The translations under genes and the position numbers were made by a program. From contig JAHBYW010000008.1 in NCBI GenBank assembly GCA_019635755.1, forward strand, positions 62,001 through 126,000: a stretch of 64,000 nt of DNA, written 5' to 3'. Below the pieces are notes generated by a model, which had not been told where the DNA came from, ran no database searches, and saw nothing but the letters and a program-made list of their open reading frames with translations. The stretch's first letter is position 1; each line of letters starts with the position of its first letter. Origin of the DNA: Rhizobiaceae bacterium. GTDB taxonomy: Bacteria > Pseudomonadota > Alphaproteobacteria > Rhizobiales > Rhizobiaceae. Shown one piece after another: positions 16,741 to 25,845 of this stretch.

Positions 16741-18477
16741 CTACGCGGTTTTCGCCACGACCAGCTGCAACTCGTCGATCATCGCATCGCGCATCAGGAA
16801 TTTCTGCGGCTTGCCGGTCACGGTCATCGGCAGGCTCTCCTTGAACCGGACATAGCGGGGCACCTTGTAGTGCGCGATCTGGTCCTTGCAGAAGGCCCTG
16901 ATCTCCTCCTCGGTGACCTCCACGCCGGCCTGCGGCACCACCCAGGCGCAAATCTCCTCGCCATAGCGTGTGTCCGGCACGCCGAACACCTGCACCTCGC
17001 GCACCTTCGGGTGCCGGTAGAGGAACTCCTCGACCTCGCGCGGATAGACGTTCTCGCCGCCGCGGATCACCATGTCCTTCACACGCCCGACGATGTTGCA
17101 ATAGCCGTCGGCGTCGATGGTGGCGAGGTCGCCCGTGTGCATCCAGCCGTCCGCGTCGATCGCCTCGGCCGTCTTCTCGGGATCGCCCCAATAGCCTTGC
17201 ATCACGGAATAGCCGCGCGTGCAGAGTTCGCCGCGCTCGCCTGGCTTCAGCGTCGCACCGTCGTCGCCGACGATCTTCACCTCCACATGCGGATGGATGC
17301 GGCCGACGGTCGAGACGCGACGGTCGAGCGGGTCGTCCACCGCGCTCTGGAACGACACGGGGCTCGTCTCCGTCATGCCGTAGGCGATTGTCACCTCGCG
17401 CATGTTCATCTTGGCATTGACGCGCTTCATCACCTCGATCGGGCAGGGCGCGCCGGCCATGATGCCGGTGCGAAGCGCCGACAGATCGAACTTCGCGAAC
17501 TCCGGGTGGTCGAGGATCGCCACGAACATCGTCGGCACGCCGTAGAGCGCGGTGCACTTCTCCTGCTCGACGGCCCTCAGTGTCGCGACCGGGTCGAACC
17601 CCTCGCCGGGAAACACCATCGTCGCGCCCTTGGAGACGCTGCCGAGCGAGCCCATCACCATGCCGAAGCAATGGTAGAACGGCACGGGGATGCAGAGGCG
17701 GTCGTCGGCCGAGAAGTTCATCGCCGCGGTGACGAAGTTGCCGTTGTTGACGATGTTCGAATGGGTCAGCGTCGCCCCTTTCGGCGCGCCCGTGGTGCCC
17801 GAGGTGAACTGGATGTTGATCGCGTCCTCGGGCTTGAGCGTGGCGGTGATCGCGTCCAGCGCCGACTTGCCGACAGTCGCCCCCCGCGCGGATATGTCGG
17901 CGAAGTTGAACATGCCGGGCGTCCTGTCGTCGCCCATGCGGATGATCGTCGTCAGCGCCGGCAACTTCGCTGCCTTGAGCCTGCCGGGTTCGGCCGCCGC
18001 CAGTTCGGGCGCCAGCGCCTGCAGCATGCCCAGATAGTCGGAGGTCTTGAACCTCGCCGCGGTCACCAGCGCGACGCACCCGACCTTGTTCAGTGCGTAT
18101 TCCAGCTCGTAGACCCGGTAGGCGGGATTGATGTTGACGAGGATGAGGCCGAGCCGCGCGGTCGCGTACTGGGTGACCAGCCATTCCCAGCGGTTGGGCG
18201 ACCAGATGCCGACGCGATCACCCTTGCGCAGGCCCAGCGTGTGGAGCCCGCCGGCGAAGGCGTCCACCTCCCGCGCAAGCTCGGTCCAGGAAAAGCGCTG
18301 ATCCTGTTCCGGAAAGACCGCCGCGTCGCGGTCGCCCTGCGCGGCGACGGCCGAAGCCAGCAATTGCGGAATGGTCATGGTGAGAAGCGGTTGCGAGCGC
18401 TCGCCGCTGACATGTGCCAGCCCGCCGATCGGCGTCCGGCTGCTGTCCGTTCCGCTCGATGATCCTGCGACGTTCAT
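16741..18477 (-). CDS. AMP-binding acyl-CoA synthetase (FadD-like)
   Basis: A 578-residue ANL-superfamily ligase. It activates a carboxylate to acyl-AMP and then acyl-CoA. The P-loop is canonical ([18 protein letters not shown]), the middle motif is [11 protein letters not shown], and the C-terminal hinge and lysine region read [16 protein letters not shown] and [20 protein letters not shown] lies upstream of ATG 18477. The gene is 35 bases downstream of the serine hydrolase and is probably the last gene of the sugar-transporter operon. Hydrolase plus CoA ligase suggests that an ester or acyl conjugate is imported, split and the acid activated. Confidence 0.92.
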   Translation of the reverse strand: MNVAGSSSGTDSSRTPIGGLAHVSGERSQPLLTMTIPQLLASAVAAQGDRDAAVFPEQDQRFSWTELAREVDAFAGGLHTLGLRKGDRVGIWSPNRWEWLVTQYATARLGLILVNINPAYRVYELEYALNKVGCVALVTAARFKTSDYLGMLQALAPELAAAEPGRLKAAKLPALTTIIRMGDDRTPGMFNFADISARGATVGKSALDAITATLKPEDAINIQFTSGTTGAPKGATLTHSNIVNNGNFVTAAMNFSADDRLCIPVPFYHCFGMVMGSLGSVSKGATMVFPGEGFDPVATLRAVEQEKCTALYGVPTMFVAILDHPEFAKFDLSALRTGIMAGAPCPIEVMKRVNAKMNMREVTIAYGMTETSPVSFQSAVDDPLDRRVSTVGRIHPHVEVKIVGDDGATLKPGERGELCTRGYSVMQGYWGDPEKTAEAIDADGWMHTGDLATIDADGYCNIVGRVKDMVIRGGENVYPREVEEFLYRHPKVREVQVFGVPDTRYGEEICAWVVPQAGVEVTEEEIRAFCKDQIAHYKVPRYVRFKESLPMTVTGKPQKFLMRDAMIDELQLVVAKTA

Positions 18478-18512
18478 GACAAGCCTCCTCCGCCTGTTCT
18501 GAACCTATGGCG

Positions 18513-19697
18513 TCATGTCCGGGCGATGCACTCTTCCAGGCGCTCGAGCAGGTAGCGCGAGCGCGCATCTTCCGGGTCCACGCGCATCTGGTTCATCGTA
18601 TAGGAAAAGCCCATGCCATGCGACGGCCATGCGCCATGGATGGAGCCGCCGGCACCCGAGTGGCCGAAAGCGTCGGGCAGGCGGCCGAAGCGGCGCTGCG
18701 GCGTCTGGATCGCCCACATCACGCCATAGGCCATCAGCTCGAGGATGTACGGGTCGAGGAAGCGCGACAGCTCGCTGCGGCCGAGCGCGATCGTCTCGGG
18801 TTTCAGCACGCGCACGTCGTCGATTTCGCCGCCCATCGCCATGCAGGAATAATAGCGTGCGATCGAGCGCGCGTTCGTGATGGCGCCCGCCCCGCCGATT
18901 TCGGCGGCGTGGTAAGCGCGCGAATTCCACGCGAGTTCGCCTTCGACGGGGAAAAGCGGCGGATTGCCCCAGACCGATTTCAGCACCCTGTCCGACTTCT
19001 GCCATTCGGTCTGGCCGGCGTCCCACGGACCGAAGCCCGGACCGATCTCCAGCGTCCCGACACGATGCTCCTCGTTCTCGGGCAGGCCGATCCATGTTTC
19101 CAGGCCGAGCGGTGCGGCAAACTCCTCGGCGAAGAAGCGACCGAGCGTGCGGCCGTCGATGCGCCGCAGCACGGCGCCGGCCAGCCAGCCGATGGTGAGC
19201 GCATGGTAGCAGTGGAAGGCGTTGGGGTCCGATGCCAGCGGCTGGGCGGCCAGCAGCCGTTCCATCTTCTCATGGTCGGGAATGTCGGCCGGCGTCAGCG
19301 TCTCGAAGATACCGGGCAGGCCGGCGCGATGCGACAGGAGATGGCGCATCAGCACCCGGTCCTTGCCGTTCTGGGCGAATTCCGGCCAGTAGCGGCTGAC
19401 GGGTGCATGAAGATCGAGCCGGCCCTGCTCGATCAGCTTCAGCATGCAGGCGGCGACGAGGCCCTTGGTGCAGGAAAACACCACCTGCAGCGTGTCCTCC
19501 TGCCACGGCCTGCCGGGCGCGGCCATGCCGCCCCAGATGTCGACGACCGTCTTGCCGTTGTGGACCGCCGCGAAGGCCGCGCCGACATCCTGGCGGTCCG
19601 TGAAGTTGCGCTCGAACTCGGCCGCCACGGCCTCGAAGCCCGGTGCGACGTAGCCCTCGGCCGTCACGGCCCTCGATGTCCAGTTCTTCTCCGTCAT
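18513..19697 (-). CDS. Serine hydrolase, class C beta-lactamase/EstB fold
   Basis: A 394-residue penicillin-binding-fold hydrolase. The nucleophile motif is SCTK (S-x-x-K, about residue 88, in QVVFSCTKGLVAA), and the second-motif tyrosine is in CYHALTIGWLAG, typical of EstB-like esterases. There is no signal peptide, so it is probably cytosolic. It begins only 4 bases after the ABC ATPase stop, so it belongs to the transporter operon and may act on the imported compound. Esterase or amidase activity is more likely than beta-lactam hydrolysis. Confidence 0.88.
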   Translation of the reverse strand: MTEKNWTSRAVTAEGYVAPGFEAVAAEFERNFTDRQDVGAAFAAVHNGKTVVDIWGGMAAPGRPWQEDTLQVVFSCTKGLVAACMLKLIEQGRLDLHAPVSRYWPEFAQNGKDRVLMRHLLSHRAGLPGIFETLTPADIPDHEKMERLLAAQPLASDPNAFHCYHALTIGWLAGAVLRRIDGRTLGRFFAEEFAAPLGLETWIGLPENEEHRVGTLEIGPGFGPWDAGQTEWQKSDRVLKSVWGNPPLFPVEGELAWNSRAYHAAEIGGAGAITNARSIARYYSCMAMGGEIDDVRVLKPETIALGRSELSRFLDPYILELMAYGVMWAIQTPQRRFGRLPDAFGHSGAGGSIHGAWPSHGMGFSYTMNQMRVDPEDARSRYLLERLEECIART

Positions 19698-19701
19698 GCC
19701 G

Positions 19702-20475
19702 TCAGTCGCCGTGGGTCGCCGCCTCGAATTGCTCGCCGCCCGCCATCAGGTTCAGCACCTCTTCGCGGGTCTTCTCGCCGCGCAGGAAGCGCGACGCCGC
19801 GCGTCCCTGAATCAGCACGGTGAAACGGTCGCCGACGGTCAGCGCGTGTGTCGCGTTGTGGGTGATGAAGACAAGCGCGATGCCCTCGGCGCGCGCCTTC
19901 TTGATCAGGTCGATGACGATCTTGGATTCCTTGACGCCCAGCGCCGCAGTCGGCTCGTCGAGAATCAGGATCTTGGCGCCGAAATAGAGCGCGCGGGCGA
20001 TCGCCAGCGCCTGTCGCTCGCCGCCCGACATGGTTCCGACCAGCTGGTCGGCATCGACGACGCGGCGGATGCCCATGGCGCGGATCTGCTCCAGTGCGAT
20101 CCGGTTGGCGTTGGCATGGTCCAGCCGGCGGAACGGGCCCCAGCCCCTGGTCAGTTCGTTGCCGAGGAAGAAGTTGCGCGACACCGAGATCAGCGGGATC
20201 GTGCCGACGTCCTGGTGCACGGTGCCGATGCCGTAGGTCTGCGCGTCGCGGGGGGAGCGGAAGGCGACGGCTTCGCCGTTGAATCGGATCGTGCCGCGGG
20301 TCGGCTGCTCGACGCCCGACAGGATCTTGATCAGCGTCGACTTGCCTGCGCCGTTGTCGCCCAGCAGGCAGTGGACTTCGCCCGGGAAGACCTCGAAGCT
20401 GACATTGTCCAGGGCGCGGTTGTTGCCGAAGACCCGGGAGACGCCGTCGAGGCTGATGATCGGGACCACGCTCAT
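19702..20475 (-). CDS. Sugar ABC transporter ATP-binding protein (single-domain, FrcA type)
   Basis: A 257-residue ATPase. It has Walker A GDNGAGKS, Q-loop GTVHQDVGTIPL, signature MSGGERQ, Walker B LILDEPTAALG and H-loop FITHN. Unlike RbsA or AraG it has a single nucleotide-binding domain, as in the fructose transporter FrcA. ATG 20475 overlaps the permease stop by 4 bases (ATGA). It energises the importer encoded by the two upstream genes. Confidence 0.9.
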   Translation of the reverse strand: MSVVPIISLDGVSRVFGNNRALDNVSFEVFPGEVHCLLGDNGAGKSTLIKILSGVEQPTRGTIRFNGEAVAFRSPRDAQTYGIGTVHQDVGTIPLISVSRNFFLGNELTRGWGPFRRLDHANANRIALEQIRAMGIRRVVDADQLVGTMSGGERQALAIARALYFGAKILILDEPTAALGVKESKIVIDLIKKARAEGIALVFITHNATHALTVGDRFTVLIQGRAASRFLRGEKTREEVLNLMAGGEQFEAATHGD

Positions 20476-21506
20476 GACGTCTTCTTGCCCCGGTTGAGGG
20501 CCCTCTGCCGGATCAGATTGTTGGTCAGCACGGCGACGACCAGGAGCGAGCCGATGAACGTCTGCAGCCAGTCCGTCGGCCAGCCGGTGTAGAACAGGCC
20601 GAGGCTGACGATGCCGTAGATGAAGGTGCCGAGGACGATGCCGATCACCGAGCCGAAGCCGCCGGTCAGCAGCACGCCGCCGATGACGGCGGCGATGGCC
20701 GTCTGGAAGACATAGCCCTGGCCCTGGGCGGCGTTGCCCTGGTTGTACATCACCGCCGACATGATGCCGACGAAGGCGGCGCTGACCGCCGTCCAGATGA
20801 AGAGGATCAGCTTCACGCGGTTGACCGGAACGCCGGCGCGCCGCGCCGCGTCCTGGTTGCCGCCGGTGGCGAGGATCCAGTTGCCGAGCCGCGTCTGGCG
20901 CATGACCCAGGCGGCGATCAGGATCGCCAGCAGGTACCACAGGACGGAGATGTTGAAGAAGTACCACTTGGTCGAGAGCAGCGGTTCGGCCCAGCCGGCG
21001 TCTTTGATCGAGACGTTGCTCGAGCCCGAGATGAGGCGTGAGACGCCGAGCGACGTGCCGGCGAGGATGAAGTTGGAGGCCAGCGTCACGATGAAGCTGG
21101 GCAGCTTGGTGCGGCTGACCAGGAAGGCGTTGAAGCAGCCGACGACGACGCCGAGCGACAGCGCCATCAGGATCGTGTAGGCGACGGGGATGCCGTAGAA
21201 GCCGGTGCCCAGCGCCACCGTGATCGCCGCGGCGCCGACCACGGAGCCGGTCGACAGGTCGAACTCGCCGGCAATCATCAGCAGACCGATCGGGATCGCG
21301 ATGATGCCGAGCTCCGCCGCGGTGTTGAGCCAGCCCGCAGTTCCGGCGACCGTTGTGAAACCGCCGGCGCCGCCGACGATGGCGAAGAAGATCCAGATGA
21401 CGATCGCCGCCGCCAGCGGGCCGATCCAGCTGATGCGGAGCAGCCTTTCGACCGGGCTGATCGTCGGCGCGCTTGGCGATTGAAGAGTTTGTTCCATGAC
21501 GGCCAT
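20472..21506 (-). CDS. Sugar ABC transporter permease (FrcC/RbsC type)
   Basis: A 344-residue permease of the ribose/fructose type with eight or more hydrophobic spans (IGPLAAAIVIWIFFAIVGG near the start; IAIPIGLLMIAGEFDLSTGS is the characteristic family segment). The start could be ATG 21506 or 21497; both have GGG-rich upstream sequence. It overlaps the ATPase gene by 4 bases and lies downstream of the binding-protein gene on the same strand. Confidence 0.9.
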   Translation of the reverse strand: MAVMEQTLQSPSAPTISPVERLLRISWIGPLAAAIVIWIFFAIVGGAGGFTTVAGTAGWLNTAAELGIIAIPIGLLMIAGEFDLSTGSVVGAAAITVALGTGFYGIPVAYTILMALSLGVVVGCFNAFLVSRTKLPSFIVTLASNFILAGTSLGVSRLISGSSNVSIKDAGWAEPLLSTKWYFFNISVLWYLLAILIAAWVMRQTRLGNWILATGGNQDAARRAGVPVNRVKLILFIWTAVSAAFVGIMSAVMYNQGNAAQGQGYVFQTAIAAVIGGVLLTGGFGSVIGIVLGTFIYGIVSLGLFYTGWPTDWLQTFIGSLLVVAVLTNNLIRQRALNRGKKTS

Positions 21507-21620
21507 GTGCCCGAACCCGATGGTCAATCAGAAACCGAAACGGCCGAGGCCGCAAGCTTCGACCGGTAAAGCGGCGACGCCGGCCGCACGGTGCGGCCGG
21601 CGTCGCTCAGCGCGCTGCGG

Positions 21621-22625
21621 TCAGTTCGCGCCTCGGGAGCCCGGGATGGCCTTGTTCACCGCGAGCACGGCGGCGGCGTTTTCCTGGGTCACCATGTAGG
21701 GGCCGACCCAGGTCACGCCGGACGGCGCCATCTGGTACTTGTTGTAGAGGTAGGGGATGAGCACGCCGTAGTAGCCCTGCAGGAAGGGCTGCTGGTCCGA
21801 CGCGAAGCTCATCTCGCCGGCCTCGATCGCTTCCAGCACGGTGTTGCCGAGGTCCATCGTGCCGAGGTCGACGGTGCGGCCGGTGGAGCGCACCTGCTTG
21901 ATCGATTCCAGCGCGTCGACCGCGACCGCGACGCCCAGCGTCACAACGCCGTCGATCGTCTGGTCCTGCATGAGGAGGGCACTCACGGCCGCCTGGACCT
22001 TCTGGCTGTTGCCGATGTCTTCCGACGCCAGCGTCACCATCTTGGCCTGGCCGCCGCCTTCGGTGATGGCCTCGATGTAGCCCTTGCAGCGCAGTTCGAG
22101 CACCGGGTTGGCCGCGATCTGGTTGATGCAGAGCCCGTTCTTGACGCCCTTCGCGGCCGCGACTTTGCCGCCCTGGTAGCCCATCTGGTAGCTGTCTTCG
22201 CCGATGAAGCCGATCGCGCCGAGTTCGCTGAACTTGTCGCCGCCCGAATTGATGATGATGATCGGGATGCCGGCGTCGGCCGCCTGCTTGATCAGCGGTT
22301 CGGTCGGGTCGGGGAAGAAGTTGCCGACCGCGATCGCCGCCGGCTTCACGGCGATGGCCGCCTCGAACATCTTCGTATAGACGGCGACGATGTCGTTGAA
22401 GTCGGCGGGCGCCTTCCACTCGCCCTCGACGCCCAGGTCGGCGACGGCCTGGTTGAAGCCCTGCTGCACGGCGCCCCAGAACGGGTCGGAGCTCGGCCCG
22501 CCCAGCATGATGATCTTGCCGTTGTCCTGCGCGGACGCGGGAACGGCAGCGCCCGCCATCAGCGACGCTGCCACCACGACCGCCGCGGCAGTCCTCCTGA
22601 CGATCCTCGAAGTGATGTTCCTCAC
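21621..22625 (-). CDS. Sugar ABC transporter substrate-binding protein
   Basis: A 334-residue periplasmic binding protein of the ribose/LacI-like type (Peripla_BP_4). It has a Sec signal peptide (RRTAAAVVVAASLMAGAAV, then ASAQD). The mature part has GPSSDPFWGAVQQGF near the start, and IGNSQKVQAAVSALLMQDQ and DLGNTVLEAIEAGEM later. GTG 22625 is chosen because GGGAGGA lies 7 bases upstream. It is the first gene of the operon and lies across an operator-bearing gap from a LacI-type regulator. Confidence 0.9.
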   Translation of the reverse strand: MRNITSRIVRRTAAAVVVAASLMAGAAVPASAQDNGKIIMLGGPSSDPFWGAVQQGFNQAVADLGVEGEWKAPADFNDIVAVYTKMFEAAIAVKPAAIAVGNFFPDPTEPLIKQAADAGIPIIIINSGGDKFSELGAIGFIGEDSYQMGYQGGKVAAAKGVKNGLCINQIAANPVLELRCKGYIEAITEGGGQAKMVTLASEDIGNSQKVQAAVSALLMQDQTIDGVVTLGVAVAVDALESIKQVRSTGRTVDLGTMDLGNTVLEAIEAGEMSFASDQQPFLQGYYGVLIPYLYNKYQMAPSGVTWVGPYMVTQENAAAVLAVNKAIPGSRGAN

Positions 22626-22665
22626 GCGACTTCCTCCCTTGCTGCGAGCCAGACGCAACGCGTCA

Positions 22666-22679
22666 TCGAAACGTTTCGA
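22666..22679. promoter_or_regulatory. LacI-family operator O1
   Basis: TCGAAACGTTTCGA is a perfect 14-base palindrome with a central CG, the standard form of LacI/GalR-family operators. It lies 41 bases upstream of the binding-protein start and is the likely target of the divergent regulator. Confidence 0.7.
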
Positions 22680-22742
22680 CAACCTGCCAAAAAAAAGGAG
22701 CCGATAAGCGGACGTCCCTTTGTTTGCGAAGGTTCTTCCCTG

Positions 22743-22756
22743 TCGAACCGTTTCGT
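22743..22756. promoter_or_regulatory. LacI-family operator O2
   Basis: TCGAACCGTTTCGT matches O1 at 12 of 14 positions and lies 77 bp from it centre to centre, 39 bases before the regulator start. Two such sites suggest autoregulation and possible DNA looping. Confidence 0.6.
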
Positions 22757-22794
22757 ATATTGTCACGCATGGGAGCGAGGCGCAACGGTTCTTT

Positions 22795-23877
22795 ATGGCC
22801 ACCATCCGGGATGTCGCGAAGCGGGCGAACGTTGCCGTCTCGACGGTATCGGCCGTCATCAACCAGTCGGCGCCGGTCAGCCAGGCGGTCGTGGCTCGCG
22901 TGGAGGCTGCCGTCCGCGAGATGGGCTACACGCCGAACGTCGCGGCGCGAAACCTGCGCCGCGGGGACTCGCGGCTGATCGGGCTGGTCGTGCCGGACAT
23001 TTCCAATCCGTACTTCTCCACCATCGCCCGCATCGTCGAGGCGCGCAGCCTGGCGGCCGGCTACATGGCCTTCGTCTACAATTCGGACGAGGATCCGCGC
23101 CGCGAGGAGGAGATCCTGCGGATGATGCAGATGCAGCGCATCGCGGGCCTCATCCTGACGCCGGCAGCATCGAGCGCCGAGCATGGGCGCCGGCTGGCGC
23201 GCCACCTTAAGGTGCCGACCATCCTGCTCGACCGTCACGTCGAGGATGTCGACTACGAGGCCGTGCTTCTCGACAACCGGCAGGCGGCCCGGCTGGCGGC
23301 CGACTATCTGCTGCGCCTCGGCCATCGCCGCATCGCCATCATCGCCGGGCGCGAGGGCGTCTCGTCGGCGGAGGAGCGGCTCGAAGGCTGCCGCGATGCG
23401 TTCGCCAAGCACGGCGTGCCGCTCGACCCGAAGCTGATGCTGCGCGGCGACTATGACCAGACGCGCGCGATGACCGCGACGCAGCGGCTGATGAGCGGCG
23501 CCGAACGGGTGACCGCTGTGCTGGCCTTCAACAATGTGATGACCATCGGCATCCTGCGCGGCCTGCACAGCCTCGGCCTGTCCTGCCCCGGCGACGTGTC
23601 GATCATCGGCATCGACGATTTCGACTGGGCCGAAGCGGTCCAGCCGCGGCTGACCGTGGTCGCCCAGCCCGTCGCGGCTATGGCCGAGCGCGCGATCGGC
23701 CGCCTCCTGGCGAGGCTCGGCGGCGAAGAGCCGTCGCCCGGCGAATGGCACGTCTTCGAACCGGTCCTGGTCGCCCGCGATTCCTGCATCAAGTTCGATG
23801 GACCAGGCCCGACGCCGCCAATTGCCGCGCCGAAGGAGCGCACGCCGGTCAGCAGGCGGAAGCGCGCTGGCGCCTAG
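22795..23877 (+). CDS. LacI-family transcriptional regulator
   Basis: A 360-residue repressor. The N-terminal helix-turn-helix is canonical (ATIRDVAKRANVAVSTVSAV, then YTPNVAARNLRR), followed by a periplasmic-binding-protein-like effector domain (LIGLVVPDISNPYFS, VPTILLDRHVED, VSIIGIDDFDWAEAVQPRLT). I chose ATG 22795 because the family starts at this point; residues upstream are not conserved-looking. It is divergent from the sugar transporter operon and probably represses it and itself through the two palindromes in the gap. Confidence 0.92.
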   Translation: MATIRDVAKRANVAVSTVSAVINQSAPVSQAVVARVEAAVREMGYTPNVAARNLRRGDSRLIGLVVPDISNPYFSTIARIVEARSLAAGYMAFVYNSDEDPRREEEILRMMQMQRIAGLILTPAASSAEHGRRLARHLKVPTILLDRHVEDVDYEAVLLDNRQAARLAADYLLRLGHRRIAIIAGREGVSSAEERLEGCRDAFAKHGVPLDPKLMLRGDYDQTRAMTATQRLMSGAERVTAVLAFNNVMTIGILRGLHSLGLSCPGDVSIIGIDDFDWAEAVQPRLTVVAQPVAAMAERAIGRLLARLGGEEPSPGEWHVFEPVLVARDSCIKFDGPGPTPPIAAPKERTPVSRRKRAGA

Positions 23878-23888
23878 CGCATACCGCC

Positions 23889-23990
23889 GCAGGGCGGAAT
23901 CGCCTCGGGTCGCGAAAATGCTGCTGAAACAACCGGCTAGGCCACAGTCCCGCACGAGGACGGCTCCGCACGGTCCCCAGATCATGGACT
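23889..23990. repeat. Dispersed rhizobial-type intergenic repeat, copy 2
   Basis: It fills the gap between the LacI-type gene and the cyclophilin gene. GGCGGAATCGCCTCGGGTCGCGAAAATGCTG parallels, with scattered changes, the segment at 7996-8026 of copy 1, and both copies end in GATCATGG.CTAG. The hairpin at its start is imperfect here. Confidence 0.45.
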
Positions 23991-24528
23991 AGCGGATGCG
24001 CTCCGCGCGGATGAGCGGAACCGGGTTCGCAACGAGTTGCGACGGTTCGGCGCGAGCCAGGATCGCCCGCACCACGTCCATCCCAGCTTCCACGCGGCCG
24101 AAGGCGGCGAAGCCCAGCCCGTCGGGCTGACGGCGGCCGCCGAAATCCAGTTCCGGCTGGTCGCCGACGCAGATGAAGAAGCCCGAACCGGCCGAACCCG
24201 GAGCAAAGCGGGCCATCGACAGCGTGCCGTCGTGATGGCCGAGGCCGGTCACGCTTGTCGGCTCGTGCGGGATGCAGGGCAGGGGCCCCGCATAGCGCTT
24301 GTTCTGGAACGGCAGACCGAACTGGACGACCTCGATCTTCGCCGGCGTGTCGTCCGACTGGTTGTCCCTGCTGACGATCCGGTAGAACGACGTTCCGTCC
24401 AGATGCCGGCCGTCGACATAGGACATGAAGTTGCCGGCGGTGATGGGCGCGCGGTGAATGTCGGCGCTCACCTCGATGAGGCCCAGCGGTGTCACGAGAG
24501 CGGCGCGCGGCAGGCCCTGGCTGGTCAT
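23989..24528 (-). CDS. Peptidyl-prolyl cis-trans isomerase, cyclophilin type
   Basis: A 179-residue cyclophilin. The core is visible as VTPLGLIEVSADIHRAPITAGNF, FYRIV, DGTLSMAR and SGFFICVGDQPELDFGG. No signal peptide is present, so it is cytosolic. ATG 24528 gives a normal-length domain; the Shine-Dalgarno is weak. It lies 61 bases downstream of the M24 peptidase gene on the same strand and may be co-transcribed with it, a pairing that fits proline-directed peptide handling. Confidence 0.88.
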   Translation of the reverse strand: MTSQGLPRAALVTPLGLIEVSADIHRAPITAGNFMSYVDGRHLDGTSFYRIVSRDNQSDDTPAKIEVVQFGLPFQNKRYAGPLPCIPHEPTSVTGLGHHDGTLSMARFAPGSAGSGFFICVGDQPELDFGGRRQPDGLGFAAFGRVEAGMDVVRAILARAEPSQLVANPVPLIRAERIR

Positions 24529-24589
24529 GGAATGGTCCGAAGCACGATGCGCGATCACCTTTGGCCGGCAGCAGGGAAGCCGTCGCCGT

Positions 24590-25690
24590 TCAGCCTCTTG
24601 CCCGGAAGGCATCCCGCGGGAGCGAGGAGAGGATTTCCGCGCGGTCCCGGCGCAGGATCACGATGTCCTCCAGCCGGATGCCGAAGCGGCCGGGCAGGTA
24701 TATGCCGGGTTCGATGGAGAACACCATGCCCTCGGCGAGCACCGTTTCCGACGACGCGGTGATGTAGGGCGGCTCGTGGATGTCGATGCCGAGGCCGTGA
24801 CCGGTCCGGTGCACGAAGAACTCCCCGTAGCCGGCCGCCGCGATGACCTCGCGTGCCGCGCGGTCCACATCCTTCGCGCGGGCGCCCGGCCGGGCCGCGG
24901 CGAGCGCGGCCTGCACCGCGCGCTCCACGATGGCGTGGACCTCGGCGTAGCCCGCCGGCGGTTCGCCGATGATCGCCATGCGCGTCATGTCGCTCGGATA
25001 GCCGTCCAGGCGGCCGCCGATGTCCATGACGACGGCGTCTCCGGCCTTCAGCACCCTCCCGCCGGTGGCATGATGCGGGTGGGCGCCGTTCTCGCTGGCA
25101 CCGATGATGGTGAATTCGGCCCGACCGCCTCTTTCCGTGAAGTATGTACGCACGACGTCGGCGACCTCGGTCTCGGTCATGCCGGTCCTCAGTGCCGCCC
25201 AGGCGGCCTGCATCGCCGCGTCGTTGAGCTGCGCGGAGGCCTTGAGCTTCCGGTACTCGCCGTCGTCCTTGCTGGCGCGCAGGACGCCGACCGTGTCGTC
25301 GGTGAAGGCGCGGGCCAGCGTCGGCAAGGCGTCGAGCAGCAGCAGCGCGAAGTCGGTGCGCATGGTCTCGTCCAGCACCACGCGTCCCGATGGCGTCGGG
25401 AACACCGCGCGGAGCGCGTCGGCAAGCGCGGCGTCTGGGCCGTCGGCGTCGGCCCAGACGAACATCGGCATGTCGGTCGCCAGCTTCGACGCCTCGGCGT
25501 TCAGGGCGGGCATCAGCAGGGCGGCATTGTCCTGTGCCACGAGAAGCAGTGCGGGACGCTCGTCGGGATGGGGATGGAAGCCGGCCAGCCATTGCATGTG
25601 TGAGCCGGGCCCGAGGGCCACGAGGCCGGTGCCGGTCGCGCGCATCTTTTCGCGCAGGCGGGTCATGCGGTCGGCGAGGATGTCGGTCAT
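24590..25690 (-). CDS. M24 family metallopeptidase (Xaa-Pro peptidase-like)
   Basis: A 366-residue pita-bread-fold aminopeptidase. The five metal ligands are visible in order: D in VVMDIGG, D in YPSDMTR, H in RTGHGLGIDIHE, E in SIEPG and E in RLED. The N-terminal creatinase-like domain occupies about residues 1-130. It probably cleaves Xaa-Pro dipeptides or a related amide. It sits just upstream of the cyclophilin gene and downstream of a peptide-type binding-protein operon separated by a hairpin repeat. Confidence 0.92.
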   Translation of the reverse strand: MTDILADRMTRLREKMRATGTGLVALGPGSHMQWLAGFHPHPDERPALLLVAQDNAALLMPALNAEASKLATDMPMFVWADADGPDAALADALRAVFPTPSGRVVLDETMRTDFALLLLDALPTLARAFTDDTVGVLRASKDDGEYRKLKASAQLNDAAMQAAWAALRTGMTETEVADVVRTYFTERGGRAEFTIIGASENGAHPHHATGGRVLKAGDAVVMDIGGRLDGYPSDMTRMAIIGEPPAGYAEVHAIVERAVQAALAAARPGARAKDVDRAAREVIAAAGYGEFFVHRTGHGLGIDIHEPPYITASSETVLAEGMVFSIEPGIYLPGRFGIRLEDIVILRRDRAEILSSLPRDAFRARG

Positions 25691-25707
25691 GGGCGGTCTC
25701 TGACATA

Positions 25708-25794
25708 CACGCCGTCATCCTCGGACTTGTCCCGGGGATCTAGGGCATTGATGGGTTGGCAGATCCTCGGGACAAGCCCGAGGATGACGGCGTG
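25708..25794. repeat. Long inverted repeat (rhizobial intergenic hairpin element)
   Basis: Two 34-base arms (25708-25741 and 25761-25794) are inverted copies differing at 2 positions, separated by about 19 bases. The core GTCATCCTCGG..TTGTCCC is typical of short intergenic hairpin elements in Mesorhizobium-like genomes. It lies between the M24 peptidase start and the end of the peptide binding-protein operon. Confidence 0.7.
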
Positions 25795-25804
25795 CGGTGA
25801 CGCA

Positions 25805-25830
25805 CGGCGGGCCGCCAGGGCGGCCCGCCG
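25805..25830 (-). terminator. GC-rich hairpin after the peptide binding-protein gene
   Basis: CGGCGGGCCGCC, AG, GGCGGCCCGCCG form a perfect 12-bp stem 15 bases past the stop of the binding-protein gene. No T-run follows on the minus strand, so it may be a Rho-assisted terminator or a 3' end stabiliser. Confidence 0.5.
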
Positions 25831-25845
25831 CAAAGGATCAGGCGA

